From Leyella lascolaii (lineage in GTDB: Bacteria > Bacteroidota > Bacteroidia > Bacteroidales > Bacteroidaceae): DNA of 64,000 bases. The stretch covers positions 67,621 through 131,620 of the forward strand of contig NZ_LT556034.1 of the NCBI RefSeq assembly GCF_900079775.1. Direction: 5' to 3'. This document shows, piece after piece, positions 26,023 through 35,512 of the stretch. Position 1 is the first letter of the stretch. Every line of letters begins with the position of its first letter. The notes beneath the pieces are model-generated. The model had not been told where the DNA came from. It did not search any database and worked only from the letters and a program-made list of their open reading frames with translations. The translations under genes and the position numbers were made by a program.

Positions 26023-26025
26023 CGG

Positions 26026-26628
26026 TCAGAGCGTGCAGAAGAACGTGACGAGAAACGGCACGCTGAAGTCGGTCACGAAACCGTGAAAGACCGACAACAC
26101 CACATACTGAGGTCCCACGCTGCGCGTAATGACGGGCAGCGTGGTGTCCATGGTGGTGGCTCCGCCCACGGAGATGGGTGCCAGAGAGCCGAACCTGCGG
26201 GCAAGGAAAGGAGCGAGGAGCAGCGCAGCCAGCTCGCGCAGGATGTTGGCAAGGAGTGCCACAGTGCCAAGCTCAGCTCCGCGATACCCGGTTATGAATA
26301 TGCTGGAAAGCGAATAGTAGCCCATGCCTGAGCCGAGAGCAAGACAGTCGGAAAGCGTGCGGTGGGGCAGGACGAGCGATGACGCCATGCTGCCGGAAAG
26401 CGTACCGGCGATGGTTACGAGCGGAAGGAGGGCAAGACGCGGATTGAGCCGTCTGAAGCTATGCAGCGTAGCGGAGTCGCAACCTATCGACATGCCGACG
26501 CTGAACATAAGGGCGCACAGCACCAAAAAGCTCGTGCTGCTGCTCACAAAGCCTTCTGGTATGAGCTCCGTCACGCCGCACGCCACTCCGGCGGCGAAAA
26601 AAAGGGTTATTATTATGCTTCCTTTCAT
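26026..26628 (-). CDS. Lysine exporter LysO family, C-terminal half
   Basis: This 200-residue membrane protein has five to seven hydrophobic segments. It matches the C-terminal LysO (YbjE, DUF340) domain, including SGMGYYSLSSIFITGYRGAELG-type and GGATTMDTTLPVI motifs; the latter carries the conserved acidic residue of the family. In Escherichia coli both halves are one protein that exports L-lysine. Here the N-terminal half is a separate upstream gene whose stop overlaps this start by four bases, so the halves are co-translated and probably assemble. It is convergent with the deaminase gene, 3 bases away. Confidence 0.85.
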   Translation of the reverse strand: MKGSIIITLFFAAGVACGVTELIPEGFVSSSTSFLVLCALMFSVGMSIGCDSATLHSFRRLNPRLALLPLVTIAGTLSGSMASSLVLPHRTLSDCLALGSGMGYYSLSSIFITGYRGAELGTVALLANILRELAALLLAPFLARRFGSLAPISVGGATTMDTTLPVITRSVGPQYVVLSVFHGFVTDFSVPFLVTFFCTL

Positions 26629-26906
26629 TTCCTGTCATCGTTTTCTTCTCCGCGCACCATACGCCACATCACCCACGAGAACAGCACACACCCCACGACA
26701 CTGCCTGCCGCTACGGCAAGCGCGTCGAGACCGAGTGTGAGCACATTACCGGTGATGCGGCGGTCGGCTCCCACCTCCACGCCAAGCATGAAAAGCAGAA
26801 TCCATATGAGCACAGTCACCACACGCGACACCGCAGGACGGCATCTCATGCCGGCGACACGCCCGGCAAGCACACCGCAAAGCATTATGATTATTACAGT
26901 AAACAT
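26625..26906 (-). CDS. Lysine exporter LysO family, N-terminal half
   Basis: This 93-residue protein has three hydrophobic segments (residues 1-20, 28-48, 55-82) and the family motif WILLFMLGVEVG. It overlaps the C-terminal-half gene at 26625-26628. This two-gene arrangement is usual in Bacteroidetes rather than a recent break. The gap 26907-26985 is short and holds no gene. Confidence 0.8.
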   Translation of the reverse strand: MFTVIIIMLCGVLAGRVAGMRCRPAVSRVVTVLIWILLFMLGVEVGADRRITGNVLTLGLDALAVAAGSVVGCVLFSWVMWRMVRGEENDDRK

Positions 26907-26985
26907 CCTTCCGGACTTGTTTTTATCCCTAACCGGCAGACGCCCTTAATTCACTATCATCTCCTGAACAGCACACGCGATGACG

Positions 26986-27981
26986 TCACTGTCCGCCAAG
27001 ACGGTCGAAAAAGACTATTATCTCCTCCCATGTCTTGAACTCGTCGCTTCCCCACACCACCGTGGTGCCGATGAATCCGTCGCTCTCACGGTCGGTGATG
27101 AGATAGTCGCCGTAGAGCACCTCACGCCGGTTGGCGAACACCACACGGTCGTGGGCGGGAGCGCTGAGATATCTCTCCACCCACTCCACCGTCTCCGCCA
27201 TGCTGCCACGGTCGTTGAACGGCGCAGGAGCCACCACGTAGACGTCATATCGCTCGATAAGAGCCTCATACGCCTTATGCATGCTTGCCGTGGCGTTGCG
27301 GTAGCTGTCGGCAAGTGTGGAGATGTCTATGAGCACCGTGGGACGCTGTCTGCCATCCTGACGGTCGTCTATGCGGCGTATCAGGGGCACGAGATAGTGT
27401 AGCGCGACCTTGTCGGTGAGCCTGTGACCGCCGTGAAAGTGTATGGCTTCGGGGTAATGCTCGCAGAACAGATCGAACGTGTGTACGACGGGATCCTCAT
27501 CACCGAACAGTCCCGTAACGCGGCAACGCTCCTCCGGAGTGATGTCCTCGAAGCAGTGGGACGTAGCCTCTGCATATTCCTTCACGAGCGACTTGGTGAC
27601 GATGAACTCCTGTACACCGTCGGCTCTGGGGTTCTGGAACGTCTGCTTGCCTGTCATTCCATGCTTTGTCATGGTCTCGCCCATGCGGAAGGCAGGGTTC
27701 ACAAGGATGCGGTCGTAGCCCTTGAGCTGCTCCGTGTACATGCCTCCCATCGACGTGCCGATGATGAGATGGGGCTTCTCTTCCTCACACATGGCACGCA
27801 ACATGTCCATCGCCTCGGCGGGATGTATGGGTATGTCGCGCGCCACAACGGTGGCATCAGGCATGAGAGTGCGCAGAAGCGTCACCGTGCCCGACTGCGC
27901 CGACGAGCCGAATCCGTGTACATACATTATCTTCTTTCCGGACATGAGCCCGGGAAACTGCTTCACATATTGGTTTTCCAT
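26986..27981 (-). CDS. Fusion: YqiA-like alpha/beta hydrolase plus 5'-nucleotidase-like HAD domain
   Basis: 331 residues from the ATG at 27981, chosen for its AGGAGA ribosome-binding site; an upstream ATG at 28005 would add eight residues. Residues 15-190 resemble YqiA/UPF0227 esterases: MYVHGFGSSAQSG, nucleophile Ser in GTSMGGMYTEQL, and a late FHGGHRLTDK histidine. Residues 205-331 resemble the deoxyribonucleotidase (NT5C, HAD) fold: TVLIDISTLADSYRNA, VYVVAPAPFNDRG, VFANRREVLYGDYLITDR. In the first HAD motif the usual DxD reads DIS, so the second Asp is missing and phosphatase activity is doubtful. The substrates are unknown. Confidence 0.7.
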   Translation of the reverse strand: MENQYVKQFPGLMSGKKIMYVHGFGSSAQSGTVTLLRTLMPDATVVARDIPIHPAEAMDMLRAMCEEEKPHLIIGTSMGGMYTEQLKGYDRILVNPAFRMGETMTKHGMTGKQTFQNPRADGVQEFIVTKSLVKEYAEATSHCFEDITPEERCRVTGLFGDEDPVVHTFDLFCEHYPEAIHFHGGHRLTDKVALHYLVPLIRRIDDRQDGRQRPTVLIDISTLADSYRNATASMHKAYEALIERYDVYVVAPAPFNDRGSMAETVEWVERYLSAPAHDRVVFANRREVLYGDYLITDRESDGFIGTTVVWGSDEFKTWEEIIVFFDRLGGQ

Positions 27982-28209
27982 ATCTCTCCTGTTTTTATAT
28001 ATCAACGGTACGGACGCTCCGCATTATCCGCCTGCATCCATCGCACCATCTGTCCTTACATCCGGCACGTGACGACCAGTATGCCGCGGAGCACCTTCCG
28101 GCAGAGTGCAAAATTACACATTTTATTCCGCCCGACCGCCATCCGCCCCACACAGATTGCACCGCCACCGCACAAAAACAATCCTGCATATTCATGCAAT
28201 TCCGTCCGT

Positions 28210-28496
28210 CGCTTATGCATAAACCGTCTTTCCCAACTCCACGAGAGCGCCTCCGTTTCGCACAAAAGCATTCGCGCCCGCATACACGCGGTTCTCGCAA
28301 AGAACGAGTAAATCCCTGGCAACCAACCGTTTACCAAGAATCGTCTCACAGAAAACGCTTTCCGCCACTGCCAAAAAGCCTCTTCCGTCTCACCAAAGAG
28401 CCTCTTCCGCAACACAAGAAAGGCTTTAATGCATCGCCATAAAGCCCTTCCAGTCACATCAAAAAGTCTTTTCCACACCGTATGCGATGCTTTTCA
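28210..28496. repeat. 22-bp degenerate tandem array E (about 12 units)
   Basis: The clearest units start at 28364, 28387, 28409, 28431, 28453 and 28475, with weaker in-phase units back to about 28210. The consensus GTCTCACCAAAGAGCCTCTT plus CC is close to those of arrays D, F and H. It fills the divergent gap between the hydrolase fusion (minus) and the ZIP gene (plus). The rest of 27982-28820 shows no gene; a TACTTTTG box at 28658-28665 may serve the ZIP gene. Confidence 0.75.
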
Positions 28497-28820
28497 GCCC
28501 TGCCGTAGCATTTAAATGCACTTTTTATTCACGTTTTACGGTATTACAGCTTCTATTTTGAAGATTTGTTTTGTCAAAATAAAGTCAAGCCGGGATGCAT
28601 AAATATACATTACAGGCGTATAAAATCCATAATGTCGCGAATATCGGAATTAATTATTACTTTTGCAGAAGCTATAGCCTCGACAGTGGCAATGACACGC
28701 GTATTGCGTCATCGGTGTCGCGGCATGAAGCACGGACGACGCTTGTGCTGGCATAAGAAAGACACGCCTCGCAGGCATCGACACGTATATTAACGACACA
28801 TAAAAAGAAACGGAACAGTT

Positions 28821-29600
28821 ATGGAAGGACTTATAATAGCACTCACACTGCCGCTGCTTGGCACGATGACAGGCGCGGCGTTCGTATTTTTCATGAAGCA
28901 CGAGATGCCTGCGCTTGTGCAGAAATCGCTGCTCGGATTCGCCTCGGGAGTTATGGTGGCAGCCTCGGTGTGGTCGCTGCTCATACCCGGCATGGAACTG
29001 AGCGGCGGCGAGGGATGGGTAAAGGTGATGCCGGTAGCCGCAGGCTTTCTGTGCGGCATAGGCTTCCTGCTCGCCATCGACTATCTTACGCCCCACCTGC
29101 ACATAGGCGGAGCCGCTCCCGAAGGACCGCGCAGCCGTCTCTCGCGCACGGCGATGCTCTCGCTTGCAGTCACCATCCACAACCTGCCCGAAGGCATGGC
29201 GGTGGGCGTGGTGATAGCCGGAGCGATGCAGGGTGAGGCAGGCATAACGGCGGCTGGGGCAATGGCGATGTCGCTCGGAATAGCAATACAGAACATACCC
29301 GAGGGTGCCATCATATCGATGCCGCTTCGCGCGGAGGGCAACAGCCGCACGCGCTCATTCGCGATAGGCTCGCTCAGCGGTGTGGTGGAACCGATAGGGG
29401 CGGCTGCCGTGATACTTCTCGCATCGGCAGTCGCCCCGGTCATGCCCTATCTGCTTGCCTTCGCAGCGGGCGCAATGATATATGTCGTAGTGGAAGAGCT
29501 GATACCCGAGGCGTCAGAAGGCAGCCACAGCAACCTCGGCACCATAGGTTTTGCAATCGGCTTCACACTTATGATGATGCTCGACGTGGTGCTCGGATGA
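28821..29600 (+). CDS. ZIP family metal transporter
   Basis: This 259-residue, eight-helix membrane protein is of the ZupT-like ZIP group and takes up zinc or other divalent metals. The two metal-binding helices are obvious: HNLPEGMAVGV (about residues 118-128) and IAIQNIPEGAIISMP (about 154-168). A further VEELIPEA near the end is typical. The cytoplasmic loop between helices 3 and 4 is short and lacks a histidine-rich stretch. It stands alone on the plus strand. Confidence 0.92.
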   Translation: MEGLIIALTLPLLGTMTGAAFVFFMKHEMPALVQKSLLGFASGVMVAASVWSLLIPGMELSGGEGWVKVMPVAAGFLCGIGFLLAIDYLTPHLHIGGAAPEGPRSRLSRTAMLSLAVTIHNLPEGMAVGVVIAGAMQGEAGITAAGAMAMSLGIAIQNIPEGAIISMPLRAEGNSRTRSFAIGSLSGVVEPIGAAAVILLASAVAPVMPYLLAFAAGAMIYVVVEELIPEASEGSHSNLGTIGFAIGFTLMMMLDVVLG

Positions 29601-29611
29601 GCACCGCGGAG

Positions 29612-31801
29612 TCATTTCAGCATCACCTTACGCACGGTTCCGTCTGAGTAGCGGATGATATTCAGTCCGCTCTTCGTTCCCGACTGTCTCACTCCGTCGG
29701 CGGAATAGATGCCTACAACCGTGCGCTCACCCGTAACAGACGGCGATGATATGGCGGTGGGAGTCTTCTCCTGACGCGAGAAGGCGAGCACCGAGAGGGT
29801 GGCGTCGTTGCGCATGTTTATCGTGACAGACTTCACCTGGCGGTTCTCGTCGCAGCTTATGGCGTTCTCGAAGAGACAGTAATGGCAGTCAGTGCCGTAA
29901 GAAGAGTCTGACAGGGTCATGCATCCGAGCTGCGTGACAGCCTCATCACCTACGGGATTTCTCACCGACCAGTCTCTCACAGTGAGCATCTGCGGTGACG
30001 AACTCGTACCGTCAGCATAGTTAACCACAGCCTCTATCTCGCTCTGTCCCCTGCCGCTGGTTGCCAGCATGCTCAGTTCGGCAGTGGCGAACGGCTTGTC
30101 AAACACCAGTTCTCCCGTCTGTCCGGAGCTTCTGAGGTGCAGTGAGTTGTTGCCGTCGTAGGCAGCCAGCCTGTACTCAATGTCTGAGTTGGACACTATC
30201 ACGCGCGAGTCAGGCAGTCCGCCCTCGCTCTTCAGCGATTCCGAATAGAACGACCGGTTGTCGTCGATAGCCCCGGTGGCATGCCCCGATGCGGGCAGCG
30301 ACTCTATGATGACGTCTCCGTTCCACCCCTCCGAAACACTCACCGGAACATAACGCAACGACGGGTCGCGCGGCAGAAGCTGCTTGTCCATGAACTTCAC
30401 ACGGTTTCTTATCCAGTTCTTCAGATAGTCTATCTCGTCCCCATAGGTCTGACCTACATAATAGTTGGGCCACACCTGACGTCCGATGACGTTCCACGCG
30501 CTCTGGTTTCTGTTGAGTGCGCCGCCGGAGGTGATGACGTTTGTGAGCGAGTCTATCTTCGCCTCGATAGCCTCATCGGAATATTGTCCGTTGCGATATT
30601 GCTGCCAGCGTTGCTTCACATTGTCCATGAAACTCTTGTCGCGGGTCAACTTATACCACCAGAAGGGCACGAGCTGAGGGTCGCCTGTGCGGGCGTTGAA
30701 GTCATACTGCCACAGGTCGGTGCGCTCGCCATAATTATAGTTGGCGTTGCCGTAGGCTATGTTGAAATCCCATAACGACATCTTCCATCTGTGGTCGAGT
30801 CCCTCGCGTGCGGCGCGCGTCTCGCTGTACTTATACAGATTGGTGCTCAGACGGTAGCCGTCGATGTTGAACGAGAGCTCTGTCGCGAGCATGTAGTCTA
30901 TGAACGAAGTCTCGTCGACGTACTTGCGGTAGCCGCGCTCCGGGTCGCTGTAGTAGCTTGTGCGGAACGAAGCCTCCATATCGTCTATCGCCTTGTGCAG
31001 TGCCGCCTCCGTGCCGGCAGGCAGTTCGGCGAAGTCATCGTATTCGGGAGACTTGTACTGGTATGTTATCCAACTCGAGGACAGTTCGTTTCCGCTGCCG
31101 TCCACGGGATGATACTTCGACCGGTAGTACTGTGGCTCGTCGTCGCGGTCTATCTCCACGTGGAAGTCTCCGGTGAGATCGCCGTCGTCCTCGCCCGGGT
31201 CGTTAAGGTTGAGACGATTCTTTCCCTTGCCCACACGTTCCGACATGATGAACACTCCATAATAAGTGCCGTCGAGAACGAGCTCGCAGAACTTTGCGTG
31301 AGGCACATAGTCGAAATACGGGCGCGCCAGTTCGAAGGTGAGCACATCGCGTATCATGCTCTTGTCGGAGAACGGGGCGAGCAACGCCCAGTCGTTGTCC
31401 TTGCCCATACCCATTATCTTCACCTTCTGCTTCTTGCCTCCCTCCTCGAGCGGTTTGTCCAGCGGGCGGAACGAGTATGGCTTCTTTTCAGAGCTGTTGA
31501 ACGACGAGTTGCCTCTGTATTTCAGCCCCACATATCCCTCATAGTCCACCTTCTGGTCAGGATGGGCTATGGTGTCACCGTAGTTGTACTGTCCCTCTCC
31601 GTTGTCAATAATCTTCACCCGCGCCGTGACACGGTCCTCACGCTGTATCATCTGTCCGTCTACGTTGATGAAGACAATAGGCATGTTGGTTCTCGTAAGC
31701 CTCACATTAGGATTGTTAGTAGGCTTGTAGTTGTCTGAACGCTGTGCGTGCGATAACACCGCAAGCAGCATAAATGGCATAAGTAAAAGTATTCTTTTCA
31801 T
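29612..31801 (-). CDS. Exported CotH-like protein
   Basis: This 729-residue protein has a signal peptide (MKRILLLMPFMLLAVLSHAQ). Residues about 85-400 match the CotH family (atypical protein-kinase fold): YRGNSSFNSSEKKPYSFR, DNDWALLAPFSDKSMIRD, YYGVFIMSERVGKGKNR, and SLWDFNIAYGNANY as the metal-binding DFD-like motif. A beta-sandwich follows. The last 40 residues (VGIYSADGVRQ, then LNIIRYSDGTVRKVMLK) resemble type IX secretion sorting domains. It is probably secreted or surface-attached. It ends 11 bases from the convergent ZIP gene. Confidence 0.85.
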   Translation of the reverse strand: MKRILLLMPFMLLAVLSHAQRSDNYKPTNNPNVRLTRTNMPIVFINVDGQMIQREDRVTARVKIIDNGEGQYNYGDTIAHPDQKVDYEGYVGLKYRGNSSFNSSEKKPYSFRPLDKPLEEGGKKQKVKIMGMGKDNDWALLAPFSDKSMIRDVLTFELARPYFDYVPHAKFCELVLDGTYYGVFIMSERVGKGKNRLNLNDPGEDDGDLTGDFHVEIDRDDEPQYYRSKYHPVDGSGNELSSSWITYQYKSPEYDDFAELPAGTEAALHKAIDDMEASFRTSYYSDPERGYRKYVDETSFIDYMLATELSFNIDGYRLSTNLYKYSETRAAREGLDHRWKMSLWDFNIAYGNANYNYGERTDLWQYDFNARTGDPQLVPFWWYKLTRDKSFMDNVKQRWQQYRNGQYSDEAIEAKIDSLTNVITSGGALNRNQSAWNVIGRQVWPNYYVGQTYGDEIDYLKNWIRNRVKFMDKQLLPRDPSLRYVPVSVSEGWNGDVIIESLPASGHATGAIDDNRSFYSESLKSEGGLPDSRVIVSNSDIEYRLAAYDGNNSLHLRSSGQTGELVFDKPFATAELSMLATSGRGQSEIEAVVNYADGTSSSPQMLTVRDWSVRNPVGDEAVTQLGCMTLSDSSYGTDCHYCLFENAISCDENRQVKSVTINMRNDATLSVLAFSRQEKTPTAISSPSVTGERTVVGIYSADGVRQSGTKSGLNIIRYSDGTVRKVMLK

Positions 31802-31906
31802 TTAAATACGTATTTAATTATTAAGTCATTAAATGGTCTCTATAATATAATAACAACCGAGAAAGGTTTTTACTAAAAATATAAAACATAAAAAAACATA
31901 AAAAAC

Positions 31907-31954
31907 AATGTGACGGCTCCTGCTACCCGGAAAACCGGCGGATGCCGTCACATT
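31907..31954 (-). terminator. Terminator of kbl
   Basis: An 11-bp stem (31907-31917 with 31944-31954) is followed on the minus strand by G and six T. It lies 30 bases after the kbl stop. Confidence 0.8.
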
Positions 31955-31984
31955 ATACATATATATTAAGAATGGTATACAGTC

Positions 31985-33175
31985 TTACTTGATGACGTTC
32001 AGCTCACGGCCCACCTTGACGAACGCGTCCACCGCCTTGTCAAGATGGCTGCGCTCATGTCCGGCTGACAACTGCACACGTATGCGTGCCTGTCCCTTCG
32101 GAACGACGGGATAATAGAAGCCCGTCACGTAGATGCCTTCCTCCTGCATGCGTGCCGCGAAGTCCTGCGACAGCTTGGCGTCATACAGCATCACGGCGCA
32201 GATGGCGCTCTGTGTGGGCTTTATGTCGAAGCCTGCGGCGAGCATCTTGTCGCGGAAATATGTCACGTTGTCCATCAGTTTGTCGTGCAGCGCGTTGCTT
32301 TCCTTCAGCATACTGAACATCTCTATGCTCGCGCCTACTATGGAAGGAGCTACCGAGTTGGAGAACAGATAAGGACGCGAACGCTGGCGCAGCATGTCGA
32401 TAATCTCCTTGCGTCCTGTCGTGAATCCTCCCATCGCACCGCCGAAAGCCTTGCCGAGCGTGCCAGTGAAGATGTCGATGCGTCCGTAAACATCGTAAAG
32501 CTCGGCAACACCGTGACCTGTCGGACCCACGACTCCGGCTGAATGAGACTCGTCAACCATAACGAGCGCGTCATACTTCTCGGCAAGTTCGCATATCTTG
32601 TCCATAGGAGCTACGTTGCCGTCCATTGAGAACACGCCGTCGGTTGCGATGATGCGGTGACGCTGTGCCTGCGCCTCCTTCAGGCAACGCTCGAGGTCTG
32701 CCATGTCGGCATTGGCATAACGGTAACGCTTAGCCTTGCAAAGGCGCACACCGTCGATTATGGACGCATGGTTGAGAGCGTCTGATATGATGGCGTCCTC
32801 GTCTGTAAGCAGCGACTCGAACAGTCCGCCGTTGGCGTCGAAACACGATGCGTAAAGAATCGTGTCCTCCGTCTTGAAGTAATCGGAAACGGCTGCCTCG
32901 AGCTGTTTGTGCAGGTCCTGGGTGCCGCATATGAACCTTACGGACGACATACCGAAGCCGTGCGAGTCCATGGCTTTCTTTGCGGCGTCTATGAGACGGC
33001 TGTTGTCAGACAGCCCCAAGTAGTTGTTGGCACAGAAGTTAAGCACCTCTCCGCCCTCCTTAACCTTGATGTCAGCGCGCTGCGGAGTGGTTATCACACG
33101 TTCGTTCTTGTACAATCCGGCAGCCTTTATGTCTGCCAGTTCCTTCGCGAGGAATTCTTTCATTTTACCATACAT
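31985..33175 (-). CDS. kbl: Glycine C-acetyltransferase (2-amino-3-ketobutyrate CoA ligase)
   Basis: This 396-residue PLP enzyme splits 2-amino-3-ketobutyrate with CoA into glycine and acetyl-CoA, the second step of threonine degradation. Motifs: FCANNYLGLSDN (about 47-58), FICGTQDLHKQLE, DESHSAGVVGPTGHG, and the PLP lysine in GTLGKAFGGAMGG (about residue 240). The length and order are standard. Divergent from it, 295 bases away, is the gene for the first step (tdh), so the pair forms a pathway. No full promoter for kbl is obvious. Confidence 0.94.
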   Translation of the reverse strand: MYGKMKEFLAKELADIKAAGLYKNERVITTPQRADIKVKEGGEVLNFCANNYLGLSDNSRLIDAAKKAMDSHGFGMSSVRFICGTQDLHKQLEAAVSDYFKTEDTILYASCFDANGGLFESLLTDEDAIISDALNHASIIDGVRLCKAKRYRYANADMADLERCLKEAQAQRHRIIATDGVFSMDGNVAPMDKICELAEKYDALVMVDESHSAGVVGPTGHGVAELYDVYGRIDIFTGTLGKAFGGAMGGFTTGRKEIIDMLRQRSRPYLFSNSVAPSIVGASIEMFSMLKESNALHDKLMDNVTYFRDKMLAAGFDIKPTQSAICAVMLYDAKLSQDFAARMQEEGIYVTGFYYPVVPKGQARIRVQLSAGHERSHLDKAVDAFVKVGRELNVIK

Positions 33176-33296
33176 AGCTTTATGATTTAATATATTGTTT
33201 AAGCACCATTGTCATGTCGCAAGACAAAGTTCATATTTTTTTTGTACCTGACAAAAAAATAAGGTAAAAAAATGCTTTTTTACCGCCAAAACTGCA

Positions 33297-33433
33297 TACC
33301 TTTGCATAAGATAAGATGCACTCGGGAAATATAGAACAAGTTCTCTTTCCGCTCGCTTTCATTATCTTTGCATAAGATAAGATACGCCCGGGAAATAAAG
33401 AACAGGTTCTCTTTTCCTCACGCCTGCACCATC
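33297..33433. repeat. Two type-A hairpin leader repeats upstream of tdh, with promoter-like boxes
   Basis: A TACCTTTG box (33297-33304) runs into the first 66-bp type-A unit (33302-33367), directly followed by a second (33368-33433). Each unit has an inner inverted repeat and ends with TATCTTTG-like or ATCTTTA-like sequence. Units are in minus orientation relative to the 40-kb and 54-kb arrays but in the same orientation relative to the downstream gene, tdh. Confidence 0.75.
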
Positions 33434-33470
33434 TTTACTTACAGAAAGACTATACAAACAAACCTCGACA

Positions 33471-34424
33471 ATGAAAAATATTCTAATCATCGGTTCTACA
33501 GGACAAATCGGTTCCGAACTCACCATGATGCTGCGCAACCTTTACAGCGGCAACATCGTTGCCGGATACATTCCCGGCGCAGAACCAAAAGGGGAATTGA
33601 AAGAAAGCGGACCGTCTGCCATCGTTGACATAACCAACCAACAGCAGATAGCGGATGCGGTGGAGAAATACCACGTCGATACAATCTACAACCTTGCAGC
33701 ACTGCTTTCCGCTGTGGCGGAAGCCAAGCCGCAACTGGCATGGAAGATAGGGGTGGGCGGACTGTTCAATGTGCTCGAAGTGGCGAGAGAGAAGAAGTGT
33801 GCCGTATTCACACCGAGTTCCATTGGCTCGTTCGGACCGTCCACACCGAAAGACAAGACTCCGCAGGACACCATACGCGACCCGAAGACAATGTACGGGG
33901 TGACAAAGGTGACAGGCGAACTGCTGAGTGACTATTACTATACACGCTTCGGCGTAGACACGAGAGCCGTGCGTTTCCCCGGACTTATCTCATACGTGAC
34001 TCCTCCAGGAGGCGGAACCACCGACTACGCGGTTGACATCTACTACTCCGCAGTGAAGGGAGAGACATTCGAATGTCCCATCGTCGCAGGCACGTTCATG
34101 GACATGATGTACATGCCGGACGCCCTTCGCGCTGCCATAGAGATTATGGAGGCTGACCCGGAGAAGCTCGTTCACCGCAATGCTTTCAACATAGCGTCGA
34201 TGAGTTTCGACCCGGAAATGATATACAACAGCATCAAGGAGGCTGTGCCCGACTTCAAGATGGTGTACAAGGTGGACCCTCTGCGGCAGGCCATAGCCGA
34301 GTCATGGCCCAACTCTCTCGACGATTCGTGCGCACGGGAGGAATGGGGTTGGAAGCCTGATTACGACATGAAGACAATGACAAAGGACATGATTGAGAAA
34401 CTGAGGATAAAACTCGGCAAGTAA
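33471..34424 (+). CDS. NAD-dependent L-threonine 3-dehydrogenase (SDR/epimerase type)
   Basis: This 317-residue short-chain dehydrogenase has the Rossmann motif GSTGQIG (residues 8-14), YNLAALLSAVAE, and the catalytic Ser/Tyr-Lys pair visible as TPSSIGSFGP and MYGVTKVTGE. GLISYVTPPGGGTTDYAVDI is characteristic of the SDR-type threonine dehydrogenase. It oxidises threonine to 2-amino-3-ketobutyrate, the substrate of Kbl encoded divergently. The leader of about 160 bases contains two hairpin repeats. It ends in a clear terminator at 34448-34483. Confidence 0.88.
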   Translation: MKNILIIGSTGQIGSELTMMLRNLYSGNIVAGYIPGAEPKGELKESGPSAIVDITNQQQIADAVEKYHVDTIYNLAALLSAVAEAKPQLAWKIGVGGLFNVLEVAREKKCAVFTPSSIGSFGPSTPKDKTPQDTIRDPKTMYGVTKVTGELLSDYYYTRFGVDTRAVRFPGLISYVTPPGGGTTDYAVDIYYSAVKGETFECPIVAGTFMDMMYMPDALRAAIEIMEADPEKLVHRNAFNIASMSFDPEMIYNSIKEAVPDFKMVYKVDPLRQAIAESWPNSLDDSCAREEWGWKPDYDMKTMTKDMIEKLRIKLGK

Positions 34425-34447
34425 AGATTATACATATTATATATATA

Positions 34448-34483
34448 AAACGGATGTGCCCTTCAAGCGGAGCACATCCGTTT
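34448..34483 (+). terminator. Terminator of the threonine dehydrogenase gene
   Basis: A 12-bp stem AAACGGATGTGC (34448-34459) with its complement (34472-34483) is followed by CAGTTTT. The stretch 34484-34636 beyond it shows no gene. Confidence 0.75.
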
Positions 34484-34636
34484 CAGTTTTCCGGGAACGT
34501 TATCAGACCGCCGGAAATATCTTTTGACACGCAACAGGCGTAAGGATACTGACAGAGGAAGCCCGATGAAGTCCGGCATGATTGGCTTTCCTGCTGACAG
34601 CCGGTTCCTCGTCAGGCATCACGCTACGCCCCTGCG

Positions 34637-35458
34637 TCACTTCTTTACAATGGCTGTCTCAATGTCAGAATAAGCCACCGAGGCACGTATGGTGCCGAGT
34701 GCGTAAGCCGCAACATCGTAAGGCTGGTAAATGAACGTGACACTGTCCTTGCCCAAAACGAAATTGTCGGGCACGTAAGGCTCTCCCAGAGCGAATACGC
34801 CTTGGTCCTTCAGACCGTCCAGACCGTCTGTCTTATATTGTGCCGAGAGGCTTTTGATTATTCCTTCTGTCACCACGCTGTCAGCGTCTGCGGCAAAGAA
34901 GTCAGCCTTCCCTATCTTCGCGCCGGTGGCGGTGTCGAAGTTTATCGCCTTGACAAGGTTCATGCCGTGCGCTCCTCCGGTGAACGAATAGATGTCAGAC
35001 AGATATGTTATCACGCCCGGACGACCTTCCTTGGCTGACGTTTTCACAATATACTCATAGTTGAGCGACGCTCCGCTCAAGCCCTCATTAACCATCTTGC
35101 CGCACTCCTCGCGGTAACCGGCGATGTATGAGGCGACAAACCGGTCCACAGCCTGCCTCATCGTGATGCCCGAGTCAGGCTTTTCCTCAGACTTCCACAT
35201 ATCTGTCAATATGCCGGAATTCATTATCGAGTCGTTCACGGCATCCGCATTTGCTCCTACGGCATAAAGAATGTTCATTTTAATTTCGCACCTCACGGAG
35301 TCGTTATCACCGTTGAGCATAGCCACAGTATCGACTACGATACTGTCGAAAACAAGACTGTCTGCATCGGAAGAGCCTTTGCTCTGACCGCCGCATGAGC
35401 TGAGCGCCGCAATGATGAAGGCAGACAGCACAGCAAACGGGAACATAATCTTTTTCAT
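34637..35458 (-). CDS. Lipoprotein with DUF3298/RsiV-like domain
   Basis: This 273-residue protein has a lipoprotein signal peptide (lipobox region ALSSCGG, Cys22). The C-terminal half contains FTGGAHGMN, the signature of DUF3298, preceded by a DUF4163-like segment, as in RsiV anti-sigma ectodomains and related envelope proteins of Bacteroidetes. No membrane-spanning anti-sigma part is present, so signalling is not implied. It is 54 bases downstream of the NigD-like gene on the same strand and may be the last gene of that operon. Confidence 0.8.
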   Translation of the reverse strand: MKKIMFPFAVLSAFIIAALSSCGGQSKGSSDADSLVFDSIVVDTVAMLNGDNDSVRCEIKMNILYAVGANADAVNDSIMNSGILTDMWKSEEKPDSGITMRQAVDRFVASYIAGYREECGKMVNEGLSGASLNYEYIVKTSAKEGRPGVITYLSDIYSFTGGAHGMNLVKAINFDTATGAKIGKADFFAADADSVVTEGIIKSLSAQYKTDGLDGLKDQGVFALGEPYVPDNFVLGKDSVTFIYQPYDVAAYALGTIRASVAYSDIETAIVKK

Positions 35459-35512
35459 AATGATGGAGTTTAAGAGTTTGAATTATAAAAATTGAATTAT
35501 AAAATAATTGTA

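Noticed and set aside
26625..26906. lysO broken by a recent frameshift
   Set aside because: Both halves have proper starts and overlap by ATGA; the split form is usual in Bacteroidetes.
28056..28478. 140-codon minus-strand frame over array E
   Set aside because: Same reason as for array D; the Arg/Leu/Phe-rich peptide resembles those over arrays D and H because the DNA repeats are alike, not because of coding.
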